Assembly (NCBI GenBank): GCA_020698575.1
Contig: CM036239.1
Span: 47,705,763 to 47,769,762, forward strand
Direction: 5' to 3'
Length of the DNA: 64,000 bases
Source of the DNA: Bostrychus sinensis
Lineage: Eukaryota; Chordata; Actinopteri; Gobiiformes; Eleotridae
Positions 36,426-47,549 of the stretch are shown here, piece after piece. The position numbers were made by a program, and so were the translations under genes. The notes under the pieces are model-generated. The model worked only from the letters and a program-made list of their open reading frames with translations. It searched no databases and was not told the origin of the DNA. Every line of letters starts with the position of its first letter. Position 1 is the stretch's first letter.

Positions 36426-37026
36426 TTCTGCCTTTTACAGTTTTTGCATTTTGTGCCATTTTATGCCACTTTTCTGTCCCATTCATTTCCAATGGGACTT
36501 TTGCAATTTATTGTTTATTCTTATACTTTTTATACATTTTTTGGTAAAACCAGCATTTTAGTGATTTGTGCAATTTCAGGCCATGTTCCCTCTTTTCAAT
36601 TCTATTGTGCCACCTGCCATATTATGCCATTCTGCCCCATTATGCCTTTCTGCCCTTCCCTTTTGCTTTTTAAACTTTTTCTGCTTTTTTAAGCTTTTTC
36701 TGCTTATTCTGCTTCTGCCTTCTAATTCTGCCTTATACAGTTTTTGCATTTTGTGCCATTTTATGCCACTTTTCTGCCCCATTCATTTCTAATGGGACTT
36801 TTGCAATTTATTGTCTATCATTTTACATTTTATACATTTTTTGGTACAACCAGCATTTTAGTGATTTGTGCAATTTCAGGCCATGTTCCCTTTATTCAAT
36901 TCCTATTGTGCCACCTGTCATATTATGCCATTCTGCCCCATTCTGCCTTTCTGCCCTTCCCTTTTGCTTTTTCAACTTTTTCTGCTTTTTTAAGCTTTTT
37001 CTGCTTATTCTGCTTCTGCCTTCTAA
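36426..37026 (+). repeat. L sub-repeat pair, type example in U18
   Basis: L starts (TTCTGCCTT, TTTTACAG or TATACAG) at 36426 and 36726, with the next related start at 37027, giving periods of 300 and 301 bp. In other units L is up to about 310 bp. Order within L: TGCATTTTGTGCC, CCCATT/AATGGG hairpin, TATTGTCTATCC, TTTTTTGGTACAACCAGC, CATGTTCCCTCTATTC, TGCCCTTCCCTTTTGC, and a T-tract segment ending CTTATTCTGCTTCTGCC. The first 45 bases of L and S are alike, so S probably derives from L or from a shared ancestor. Confidence 0.88.
36476..36498 (+). repeat. Extended L hairpin in U18 (8-bp stem)
   Basis: GTCCCATT, loop CATTTCC, AATGGGAC: two pairs longer than the usual L hairpin because of the TCTGTCCC variant. 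Repeated in U30 and U31. Confidence 0.8.
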
Positions 37027-37246
37027 TTCTGCCTTTTACAGTTTTTGCAAATTGTGCCATTTTATGCCATCTTTCTGCAAATTCAAATTTTCTGCTTTTC
37101 CTTATGCAAATTCATTATTTCTGCCTTTCCTTCTGCAACTTCTGGTCATTCTGCTCTTTCTGCTTCTGCTAAATAATTCTGCTTTTTAACGATTTTGCAA
37201 TTTATGCCATTTTATACCATCAATTTTTCAGCTTACGCAAACACTC

Positions 37247-38805
37247 GCAATGGCTTCTGCCATTGCAATTTCTAGTTGAGTGTTTGCGTAGCATTACGCA
37301 AACACTAATTGTTATGGAAGTTCTTTATTGAGTGTTTGCGTAGCATTACGCAAACACTAATTGTTATGGAAGTTCTTTATTATTATTATTCAGGATTTTT
37401 CCCGTTTTTCGGTTCGTTTCACGCCTTCAGCAGTTTAACCAATTTTTGCCATTTTTACATATAATGTTTGTGGTCATTGGGAGAATTATGCTATTACTTT
37501 TGGCAGTTCTGCCACTTATGGTTTTTGTGCAAAATGCCATTTTATGCCATATTTTTCCCATTGACTTATAATGGGGCTTGTACAAATTCATGTTTTTTGC
37601 ACATTTTTCTGCCACTTATGCCCTTTACGCTCATTGTGCTCATTCTGCCAATGGTTCTGCTTCGTTTAAGCAGCAGTTCAGCCATTTAAAGTGTTTGTGG
37701 TTTGCGCTATTTTATGCCATTTTTCTGCCCCATTCATTTCTAATGGGACTTTTGCCATTTATTGTCTATCCTTAAACTTTTAATAAATTTTTTGGTACAA
37801 CTAGCATTTTAGTGATTTGTGCAGTTTCAGGCCATGTTCCCTCTATTCAATTCTATTGAGCCACCTGCCATATTATGCCATTCTGCCCCATTATGCCTTT
37901 CTGCTCTTCTGCCCTTCCCTTTTGCTTTTTAAACTTTTTCTGCTTTTTAAAGCTTTTTCTGCTTATTCTGCTTCTGCCTTCTAATTCTGCCTTTTACAGT
38001 TTTTGCATTTTGTGCCATTTTATGCCACTTTTCTGCCCCATTCATTTCCAATGGGACTTTTGCAATTTATTGTTTATTCTTATACTTTTTATACATTTTT
38101 TGGTAAAAGCAGCATTTTAGTGATTTGTGCAATTTCAGGCCATGTTCCCTCTTTTCAATTCTATTGTGCCACCTGCCATATTATGCCATTCTGCCCCATT
38201 ACGCCTTTCTGCCCTTCCCTTTTGCTTTTTAAACTTTTTCTGCTTTTTTAAGCTTTTTCTGCTTATTCTGCTTCTGCCTTCTAATTCAGCCTTATACAGT
38301 TTTTGCATTTTGTGCCATTTTATGCCACTTTTCTGCCCCATTCATTTCTAATGGGACTTTTGCAATTTATTGTCTATCATTTTACATTTTATACATTTTT
38401 TGGTACAACCAGCATTTTAGTGATTTGTGCAATTTCAGGCCATGTTCCCTTTATTCAATTCCTATTGTGCCACCTGTCATATTATGCCATTCTGCCCCAT
38501 TCTGCCTTTCTGCCCTTCCCTTTTGCTTTTTCAACTTTTTCTGCTTTTTTAAGCTTTTTCTGCTTATTCTGCTTCTGCCTTCTAATTCTGCCTTTTACAG
38601 TTTTTGCAAATTGTGCCATTTTATGCCATCTTTCTGCAAATTCAAATTTTCTGCTTTTCCTTATGCAAATTCATTATTTCTGCCTTTCCTTCTGCAACTT
38701 CTGGTCATTCTGCTCTTTCTGCTTCTGCTAAATAATTCTGCTTTTTAACGATTTTGCAATTTATGCCATTTTATGCCATCAATTTTTCAGCTTACGCAAA
38801 CACTC
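37247..38805 (+). repeat. Unit U19, 1,559 bp, two P, D unit
   Basis: Body from CAGGATTTTT (37391) is 1,415 bp. Diagnostic variants are ATTGAGCCACC, GGTAAAAGCAGC, CCATTACGCC and AATTCAGCC, shared with U32 and U33. Two P copies with 52-bp spacing explain the extra length over U18. Confidence 0.93.
37279..37358 (+). repeat. P palindrome pair in U19
   Basis: Copies at 37279-37306 and 37331-37358, spaced 52 bp, both with ATGGAAG spacers, so they look like a local doubling of one P. Confidence 0.95.
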
Positions 38806-40263
38806 GCAATGGCTTCTGCCATTGCAATTTCTAGTTATTATTATTCAGGATTTTTTCCCGTTTTTCGGTTCGTTTCACGCCTTCAGCAGTTTAACCAATT
38901 TTTGCCATTTTTACATATAATGTTTGTGGTCATTGGGAGAATTATGCTATTACTTTTGGCAGTTCTGCCACTTATGGTTTTTGTGCAAAATGCCATTTTA
39001 TGCCATATTTTTCCCATTGACTTATAATGGGGCTTGTACAAATTCATGTTTTTTGCACATTTTTCTGCCACTTATGCCCTTTACGCTCATTGTGCTCATT
39101 CTGCCAATGGTTCTGCTTCGTTTAAGCAGCAGTTCAGCCATTTAAAGTGTTTGTGGTTTGCGCTATTTTATGCCATTTTTCTGCCCCATTCATTTCTAAT
39201 GGGACTTTTGCCATTTATTGTCTATCCTTAAACTTTTAATAAATTTTTTGGTACAACTAGCATTTTAGTGATTTGTGCAGTTTCAGGCCATGTTCCCTCT
39301 ATTCAATTCTATTGATGCCACCTGCCATATTATGCCATTCTGCCCCATTATGCCTTTCTGCTCTTCTGCCCTTCCCTTTTGCTTTTTAAACTTTTTCTGC
39401 TTTTTAAAGCTTTTTCTGCTTATTCTGCTTCTGCCTTCTAATTCTGCCTTTTACAGTTTTTGCATTTTGTGCCATTTTATGCCACTTTTCTGCCCCATTC
39501 ATTTCCAATGGGACTTTTGCAATTTATTGTTTATTCTTATACTTTTTATACATTTTTTGGTAAAAGCCAGCATTTTAGTGATTTGTGCAATTTCAGGCCA
39601 TGTTCCCTCTTTTCAATTCTATTGTGCCACCTGCCATATTATGCCATTCTGCCCCATTACGCCTTTCTGCCCTTCCCTTTTGCTTTTTAAACTTTTTCTG
39701 CTTTTTTAAGCTTTTTCTGCTTATTCTGCTTCTGCCTTCTAATTCAGCCTTATACAGTTTTTGCATTTTGTGCCATTTTATGCCACTTTTCTGCCCCATT
39801 CATTTCTAATGGGACTTTTGCAATTTATTGTCTATCATTTTACATTTTATACATTTTTTGGTACAACCAGCATTTTAGTGATTTGTGCAATTTCAGGCCA
39901 TGTTCCCTTTATTCAATTCCTATTGTGCCACCTGTCATATTATGCCATTCTGCCCCATTCTGCCTTTCTGCCCTTCCCTTTTGCTTTTTCAACTTTTTCT
40001 GCTTTTTTAAGCTTTTTCTGCTTATTCTGCTTCTGCCTTCTAATTCTGCCTTTTACAGTTTTTGCAAATTGTGCCATTTTATGCCATCTTTCTGCAAATT
40101 CAAATTTTCTGCTTTTCCTTATGCAAATTCATTATTTCTGCCTTTCCTTCTGCAACTTCTGGTCATTCTGCTCTTTCTGCTTCTGCTAAATAATTCTGCT
40201 TTTTAACGATTTTGCAATTTATGCCATTTTATGCCATCAATTTTTCAGCTTACGCAAACACTC
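38806..40263 (+). repeat. Unit U20, 1,458 bp, no P, D unit with merged variants
   Basis: Body from CAGGATTTTT (38846) is 1,418 bp, three more than the D standard. The three extra bases are a T in GGATTTTTTCCCG, ATTGATGCC (near 39311) where neighbours have either ATTGTGCC or ATTGAGCC, and GTAAAAGCCAGC (near 39561) where neighbours have either GTAAAACCAGC or GTAAAAGCAGC. Two of the three read as both variants written out together, so I suspect a consensus artefact. Confidence 0.9.
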
Positions 40264-42039
40264 GCAATGGCTTCTGCCATTGCAATTTCTAGTTATTATT
40301 ATTATATTTTTTTCCCGTTTTTCGGTTCGTTTCACGCCTTCAGCAGTTTAACCAATTTTTGCCATTTTTACATATAATGTTTGTGGTCATTGGGAGAATT
40401 ATGCTATTACTTTTGGCAGTTCTACCACTTATGGTTTTTGTGCAAAATGCCATTTTATGCCGTATTTTTCCCATTGACTTATAATGGGGCTTGTACAAAT
40501 TCATGTTTTTTGCACATTTTTCTGCCACTTATGGCCTTTATGCTCATTGTGCTTATTCTGCCATTCATTATGCTTCGTTTAACCAGCAGTTCAGCCATTT
40601 AAAGTGTTTGTGGTTTGCGCTATTTTATGCCATTTTTCTTCCCCATTCATTTCTAAAGGGACTTTTGCCATTTATTGTCTATCCTTGTACTTTTTATACA
40701 TTTTTTGGTACAACCAGCATTTTAGTGATTTGTGCAGTTTCAGGCCATGTTCCCTCTATTCAATTCTATTGTGCCACCTGCCATATTATGCCATTCTGCC
40801 CCATTATGCCTTTCTGCCCTTCTGCCCTTCCCTTTTGCTTTTTAAACTTTTTCTGCTTTTTTAAGGTTTTTATGCTTATTCTGCTTCTGCCTTCTAATTC
40901 TGCCTTTTACAGTTTTTGCATTTTGTGCCATTTAATGCCACTTTTCTGCCCCATTCATTTTTAATGGGACTTTTGCAAAATCATAATTTCTGCCTTTCCT
41001 TTTGCAAATTCTGCCCTTTTTGGTCATTTTGCTTGTGCTACTTTTAACCAATAATTCTGCCTTTTACAGTTTTTGCATTTTGTGCCGTTTTATGCCATTT
41101 TTCTGCCCAATTCATTTCTAATGGGACTTTTGGCCTTTATGGTCTATCATTATACTTTTTATAATTTTTTTTGGTACAACCAGCATTTTTGTGATTTGTG
41201 CAATTTCTGGCCATGTTCCCTCTATTCAATTCTATTGTGCCACCTGCCATATTATGCCATTCTGCCCCATTCTGCCTTTCCCATTTTCCTTTTGCTTTTT
41301 AAACTTTTTCTGCACTTTTACACCCCTTCTGCTTATTCTGCTTCTGCTACTTTAAACCAATAGTTCTGCCTTTTACAATTTGTGCATTTTGTGCCGTTTT
41401 ATGCCATTTTTCTGCCCCATTCTGCCTTTCTGCCCTTCTCTTTTGCTTTTTCAACTTTTTCTGTTTTTTGAAGGTTTTTCTGCTTATTCTGCTTCTGCCT
41501 TTTACAGTTTTTGCATTTTGTGCCATTTTATGCCACTTTTCTGCAAATTCAAATTTTCTGCTTTTCCTTATGCAAATTCATTATTTCTGCCTTTCTTTCT
41601 GCAAATTCTGCCATTTTTGGTCATTCTGCTCTTTCTGCTTCTGCTAAATAATTCTGCTTTTTAACGATTTTGCAAATTGTGCCATTTTATGCCATCTTTC
41701 TGCAAATTCAAATTTTCTGCTTTTCCTTATGCAGATTCATTATTTCTGCCTTTCCTTCTGCAAATTCTGCCGTTTTTGGTCATTCTGCTCTTTCTGCTTC
41801 TGCTAAATAATTCTGCTTTTTAACGATTTTGCAAATTGTGCCATTTTATGCCATCTTTCTGCAAATTCAAATTTTCTGCTCTTCCTTATGCAAATTCATT
41901 ATTTCTGCCTTTCCTTCTGCAAATTCTGCCGTTTTTGGTCATTCTGCTCTTTCTGCTTCTGCTAAATAATTCTGCTTTTTAACGATTTTGCAATTTATGC
42001 TATTTTATGCCATAAATTTTTTAGCTTACGCAAACACTC
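40264..42039 (+). repeat. Unit U21, 1,776 bp, A head, no P
   Basis: Colinear with U5/U8 but without their 8-bp tail deletion. Two L cores and three S starts. Its TTTTATGCTTATTC (near 40868) is shared with U1, U11, U15 and U23, whereas U5 has TTTTCTGCTTATTC at the same place. Confidence 0.92.
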
Positions 42040-44147
42040 GCAATGGCTTCTGCCATTGCAATTTCTAGTTGAGTGTTTGCGTAGCATTACGCAAACACTA
42101 ATTGTTTTGCAAGTTCTTTATTATTATTATTCAGGATTTTTCCCGTTTTTCGGCGCGTTTCAACTCTTCAACAGTTTTACCAATTTTTGCCATTTTCACA
42201 TATAACGTTTATGGTCATTGGGAGAATTCTGCTATTACTTTTGGCAGTTCTGCCACTTATGGTTTTTGTGCAAAATGCCATTTTATGCCATATTTTTCCC
42301 ATTGACTTATAATGGGGCTTGTACAAATTCATGTTTTTTGCACATTTTTCTGCCACTTATGCCCTTTATGCTCATTGTGCTTATTCTGCCATTCATTATG
42401 CTTCATTTAAGCAGCAGTTCAGCCATTTAAATTGTTTGTGGTTCGTGCTATTTTATGCCATTTTCTGCCCCATTCATTTCTAAAGGGACCTTTGCCATTT
42501 ATTGTCTATCCTTGTACTTTTTATACATTTTTTGGTACAACCAGCATTTTAGTGATTTGTGCAGTTTCAGGCCATGTTCCCTCTATTCAATTCTATTGTG
42601 CCACCTGCCATATTATGCCATTCTGCCCCATTATGCCTTTCTGCCCTTCTGCCCTTCCCTTTTGCTTTTTAAACTTTTTCTGCTTTTTTAAGGTTTTTCT
42701 GCTTATTCTGCTTCTGCCTTCTAATTATGCCTTTTACAGTTTTTGCATTTTGTGCCATTTAATGCCACTTTTCTGCCCCATTCATTTTTAATGGGACTTT
42801 TGCAAATTCACATTTTCTGCCTTTTCTTTTGCAAATTCTGCCCTTTTTGGTCATTCTGCCTGTTCTTATTCTGCTTCTGCTACTTTTAACCAATAATTCT
42901 GTCGTTTACAGTTTTTGCAAATTGTGCCATTTTATGCCATCTTTCTGCAAAATCATAATTTCTGCCTTTCATTTTGCAAATTCTGCCCTTTTAGGTCATT
43001 TTGCTTGTGCTACTTTTAACCAATAATTCTGTCTTTTACAGTTTTTTGCATTTTGTGCCGTTTTTTGCCATTTTTCTGCCCCATTCATTTCTAATGGGAC
43101 TTTTGGCCTTTATGGTCTATCATTATACTTTTTATAATTTTTTTTTTGGTACAACCAGCATTTTTGTGATTTGTGCAATTTCTGGCCATGTTCCCTCTAT
43201 TCAATTCTATTGTGCCACCTGCCATATTATGCCATTCTGCCCCATTCTGCCTTTCCCATTTTCCTTTTGCTTTTTCAACTTTTTCTGCACTTTTACACCC
43301 CTTCTGCTTATTCTGCTTCTGCTACTTTAAACCAATAGTTCTGCCTTTTACAATTTGTGCATTTTGTGCCGTTTTATGCCATTTTTCTGCCCCATTCTGC
43401 CTTTCTGCCCTTCCCTTTTGCTTTTTCAACTTTTTCTGTTTTTTGAAGGTTTTTCTGCTTATTCTGCTTCTGCCTTTTACAGTTTTTGCATTTTGTGCCA
43501 TTTTATGCCACTTTTCTGCCCCATTACATTTCTAATGGGACTTTTGCAATATATTGTATATCCTTATACTTTTTATAATTTTTTTGGTACAACCAGCATT
43601 ATAGTGATTTAAGCAATTTCAGGCCATGTTCTCTCTATTCAATTCTATTGTGCCACCTGTCATATTATGCCATTCTGCCCCATTCTGCCTTTCTGCCCTT
43701 CCCTTTTGCTTTTTAAACTTTTTCTGCTTTTTTAAGCTTTTTCTGCTTATTCTGCTTCTGCCTTCTAATTCTGCCTTTTACAGTTTTTGCAAATTGTGCC
43801 ATTTTATGCCATCTTTCTGCAAATTCAAATTTTCTGCTTTTCCTTATGCAAATTCATTATTTCTGCCTTTCCTTCTACAACTTCTGGTCATTCTGCTCTT
43901 TCTGCTTCTGCTAAATTATTCTGCTTTTTAACGATTGTGCAATTTGTGCCATTTTATGCCATCTTTCTGCAAATTCAAATTTTCTGCTTTTTCTTATGCA
44001 AATTCATTATTTCTGCCTTTCCTTCTGCAAATTCAGCTGTTTTTGGTCATTCTGCTCTTTCTGCTTCTGCTAAATAATTCTGCTTTTTAACGATTTTGCA
44101 ATTTATGCTATTTTATGCCATAAATTTTTTAGCTTACGCAAACACTC
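42040..44147 (+). repeat. Unit U22, 2,108 bp, one P, B head, 2,016-bp body
   Basis: Body from CAGGATTTTT (42132) is 2,016 bp. Colinear with U6, U9, U27 and U29, with one P where U6 has five. Unlike them, the last S reads GGTCATTCTGCTC (near 44046) instead of GGTCATTATGCTC. U29 has exactly the same unit length. Confidence 0.93.
42072..42099 (+). repeat. P palindrome in U22
   Basis: Single perfect copy with a TTGCAAG spacer ahead of a B head. Confidence 0.95.
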
Positions 44148-46039
44148 GCAATGGCTTCTGCCATTGCAATTTCTAGTTATTATTATATTTTTTTCCCGTT
44201 TTTCGGTTCGTTTCACGCCTTCAGCAGTTTAACCAATTTTTGCCATTTTTACATATAATGTTTATGGTCATTGGGAGAATTCTGCTATTACTTTTGGCAG
44301 TTCTACCACTTATGGTTTTTGTGCAAAATGCCATTTTATGCCGTATTTTTCCCATTGACTTATAATGGGGCTTGTACAAATTCATGTTTTTTGCACATTT
44401 TTCTGCCACTTATGGCCTTTATGCTCATTGTGCTTATTCTGCCATTCATTATGCTTCGTTTAACCAGCAGTTCAGCCATTTAAAGTGTTTGTGGTTTGCG
44501 CTATTTTATGCCATTTTTCTTCCCCATTCATTTCTAAAGGGACTTTTGCCATTTATTGTCTATCCTTGTACTTTTTATACATTTTTTGGTACAACCAGCA
44601 TTTTAGTGATTTGTGCAGTTTCAGGCCATGTTCCCTCTATTCAATTCTATTGTGCCACCTGCCATATTATGCCATTCTGCCCCATTATGCCTTTCTGCCC
44701 TTCTGCCCTTCCCTTTTGCTTTTTAAACTTTTTCTGCTTTTTTAAGGTTTTTATGCTTATTCTGCTTCTGCCTTCTAATTCTGCCTTTTACAGTTTTTGC
44801 ATTTTGTGCCATTTAATGCCACTTTTCTGCCCCATTCATTTTTAATGGGACTTTTGCAAAATCATAATTTCTGCCTTTCCTTTTGCAAATTCTGCCCTTT
44901 TTGGTCATTCTGCCTGTTCTTATTCTGCTTCTGCTACTTTAAACCAATAATTCTGTCGTTTACAGTTTTTGCAAATTGTGCCATTTTATGCCATCTTTCT
45001 GCAAAATCATAATTTCTGCCTTTCATTTTGCAAATTCTGCCCTTTTAGGTCATTTTGCTTGTGCTACTTTTAACCAATAATTCTGCCTTTTACAGTTTTT
45101 GCATTTTGTGCCGTTTTATGCCATTTTTCTGCCCAATTCATTTCTAAAGGGACTTTTGGCCTTTATGGTCTATCATTATACTTTTTATAATTTTTTTTGG
45201 TACAACCAGCATTTTTGTGATTTGTGCAATTTCTGGCCATGTTCCCTCTATTCAATTCTATTGTGCAACCTGCCATATTATGCCATTCTGCCCCATTCTG
45301 CCTTTCCCATTTTCCTTTTGCTTTTTCAACTTTTTCTGCACTTTTACACCCCTTCTGCTTATTCTGCTTCTGCTACTTTAAACCAATAGTTCTGCCTTTT
45401 ACAATTTGTGCATTTTGTGCCGTTTTATGCCATTTTTCTGCCCCATTCTGCCTTTCTGCCCCTCCCTTTTGCTTTTTCAACTTTTTCTGTTTTTTGAAGG
45501 TTTTTCTGCTTATTCTGCTTCTGCCTTTTACAGTTTTTGCATTTTGTGCCATTTTATGCCACTTTTCTGCCCCATTACATTTCTAATGGGACTTTTGCAA
45601 TATATTGTATATCCTTATACTTTTTATAATTTTTTTGGTACAACCAGCATTATAGTGATTTGTGCAATTTCAGGCCATGTTCTCTCTATTCAATTCTATT
45701 GTGCCACCTGTCATATTATGCCATTCTGCCCCATTCTGCCTTTCTGCCCTTCCCTTTTGCTTTTTCAACTTTTTCTGCTGTTTTAAGCTTTTTCTGCTTA
45801 TTCTGCTTCTGCCTTCTAATTCTGCCTTTTACAGTTTTTGCAAATTGTTCCATTTTATGCCATCTTTCTGCAAATTCAAATTTTCTGCTTTTCCTTATGC
45901 AAATTCATTATTTCTGCCTTTCCTTCTACAACTTCTGGTCATTCTGCTCTTTCTGCTTCTGCTAAATAATTCAGCTTTTTAACAATTTTGCAATTTATGC
46001 TATTTTATGCCATAAATTTTTTAGCTTACGCAAACACTC
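44148..46039 (+). repeat. Unit U23, 1,892 bp, A' head, mosaic body
   Basis: Starts like U4 (A' head and first L). Near 44,900 it switches to GGTCATTCTGCCTGTTCTTATTC and the AAAGGGACTTTTGGCC L found in U3, then from about 45,550 to the CATTACATTTCTAATGGG and TCTACAACTTCTGG segments of U6. Three L cores and a single S start. The order of borrowed segments suggests at least two exchanges between unit types. Confidence 0.88.
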
Positions 46040-47549
46040 GCAATGGCTTCTGCCATTGCAATTTCTAGTTGAGTGTTTGCGTAGCATTACGCAAACACTA
46101 ATTGTTTTGCAAGTTCTTTATTATTATTATTCAGGATTTTTCCCGTTTTTCGGCGCGTTTCAACTCTTCAACAGTTTTACCAATTTTTGCCATTTTCACA
46201 TATAACGTTTATGGTCATTGGGAGAATTCTGCTATTACTTTTGGCAGTTCTGCCACTTATGGTTTTTGTGCAAAATGCCATTTTATGCCATATTTTTCCC
46301 ATTGACTTATAATGGGGCTTGTACAAATTCATGTTTTTTGCACATTTTTCTGCCACTTATGCCCTTTATGCTCATTGTGCTTATTCTGCCATTCATTATG
46401 CTTCATTTAAGCAGCAGTTCAGCCATTTAAATTGTTTGTGGTTCGTGCTATTTTATGCCATTTTCTGCCCCATTCATTTCTAAAGGGACCTTTGCCATTT
46501 ATTGTCTATCCTTGTACTTTTTATACATTTTTTGGTACAACCAGCATTTTAGTGATTTGTGCAGTTTCAGGCCATGTTCCCTCTATTCAATTCTATTGTG
46601 CCACCTGCCATATTATGCCATTCTGCCCCATTATGCCTTTCTGCCCTTCTGCCCTTCCCTTTTGCTTTTTAAACTTTTTCTGCTTTTTTAAGGTTTTTCT
46701 GCTTATTCTGCTTCTGCCTTCTAATTCTGCCTTTTACAGTTTTTGCATTTTGTGCCATTTAATGCCACTTTTCTGCCCCATTCATTTTTAATGGGACTTT
46801 TGCAAAATCATAATTTCTGCCTTTCCTTTTGCAAATTCTGCCCTTTTTGGTCATTTTGCTTGTGCTACTTTTAACCAATAATTCTGCCTTTTACAGTTTT
46901 TGCATTTTGTGCCGTTTTATGCCATTTTTCTGCCCAATTCATTTCTAATGGGACTTTTGGCCTTTATGGTCTATCATTATACTTTTTATAATTTTTTTTT
47001 GGTACAACCAGCATTTTTGTGATTTGTGCAATTTCTGGCCATGTTCCCTCTATTCAATTCTATTGTGCCACCTGCCATATTATGCCATTCTGCCCCATTC
47101 TGCCTTTCCCATTTTCCTTTTGCTTTTTAAACTTTTTCTGCACTTTTACACCCCTTCTGCTTATTCTGCTTCTGCTACTTTAAACCAATAGTTCTGCCTT
47201 TTACAATTTGTGCATTTTGTGCCGTTTTATGCCATTTTTCTGCCCCATTCTGCCTTTCTGCCCTTCTCTTTTGCTTTTTCAACTTTTTCTGTTTTTTGAA
47301 GGTTTTTCTGCTTATTCTGCTTCTGCCTTTTACAGTTTTTGCATTTTGTGCCATTTTATGCCACTTTTCAGCAAATTCAAATTTTCTGCTTTTCCTTATG
47401 CAGATTCATTATTTCTGCCTTTCCTTCTGCAAATTCTGCCGTTTTTGGTCATTCTGCTCTTTCTGCTTCTGCTAAATAATTCTGCTTTTTAACGATTTTG
47501 CAATTTATGCTATTTTATGCCATAAATTTTTTAGCTTACGCAAACACTC
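46040..47549 (+). repeat. Unit U24, 1,510 bp, one P, B head
   Basis: Same unit as U12 minus 318 bp. Near 47,370-47,410 the first S (with TTTTCAGCAAATTC) continues directly into the GCAGATTC-type S, and the last S of U12 is missing, so two 159-bp periods have been lost. Confidence 0.92.
46072..46099 (+). repeat. P palindrome in U24
   Basis: Single perfect copy with a TTGCAAG spacer ahead of a B head. Confidence 0.95.

Larger units (their letters stand above)
35734..37246 (+). repeat. Unit U18, 1,513 bp, one P, D unit
   Basis: Body from CAGGATTTTT (35832) is 1,415 bp. D head: TTCGGTTCG with TTTACGCTCATTGTGCTC. Three L cores lie near 36271, 36580 and 36880, and one S start follows. Private traits shared with U30: CTGCCATGTTATGCC and TCTGTCCCATTC. 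It has CATTCTGCTAATGG where other D units have CATTCTGCCAATGG. Confidence 0.93.
35734..40263 (+). repeat. D-unit block 1 (U18-U20)
   Basis: Three adjacent short units of one form, with body lengths 1,415, 1,415 and 1,418 bp and P counts 1, 2 and 0. They share the three-L, one-S composition and the ATCAATTTTTCAGC tail. Confidence 0.92.
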
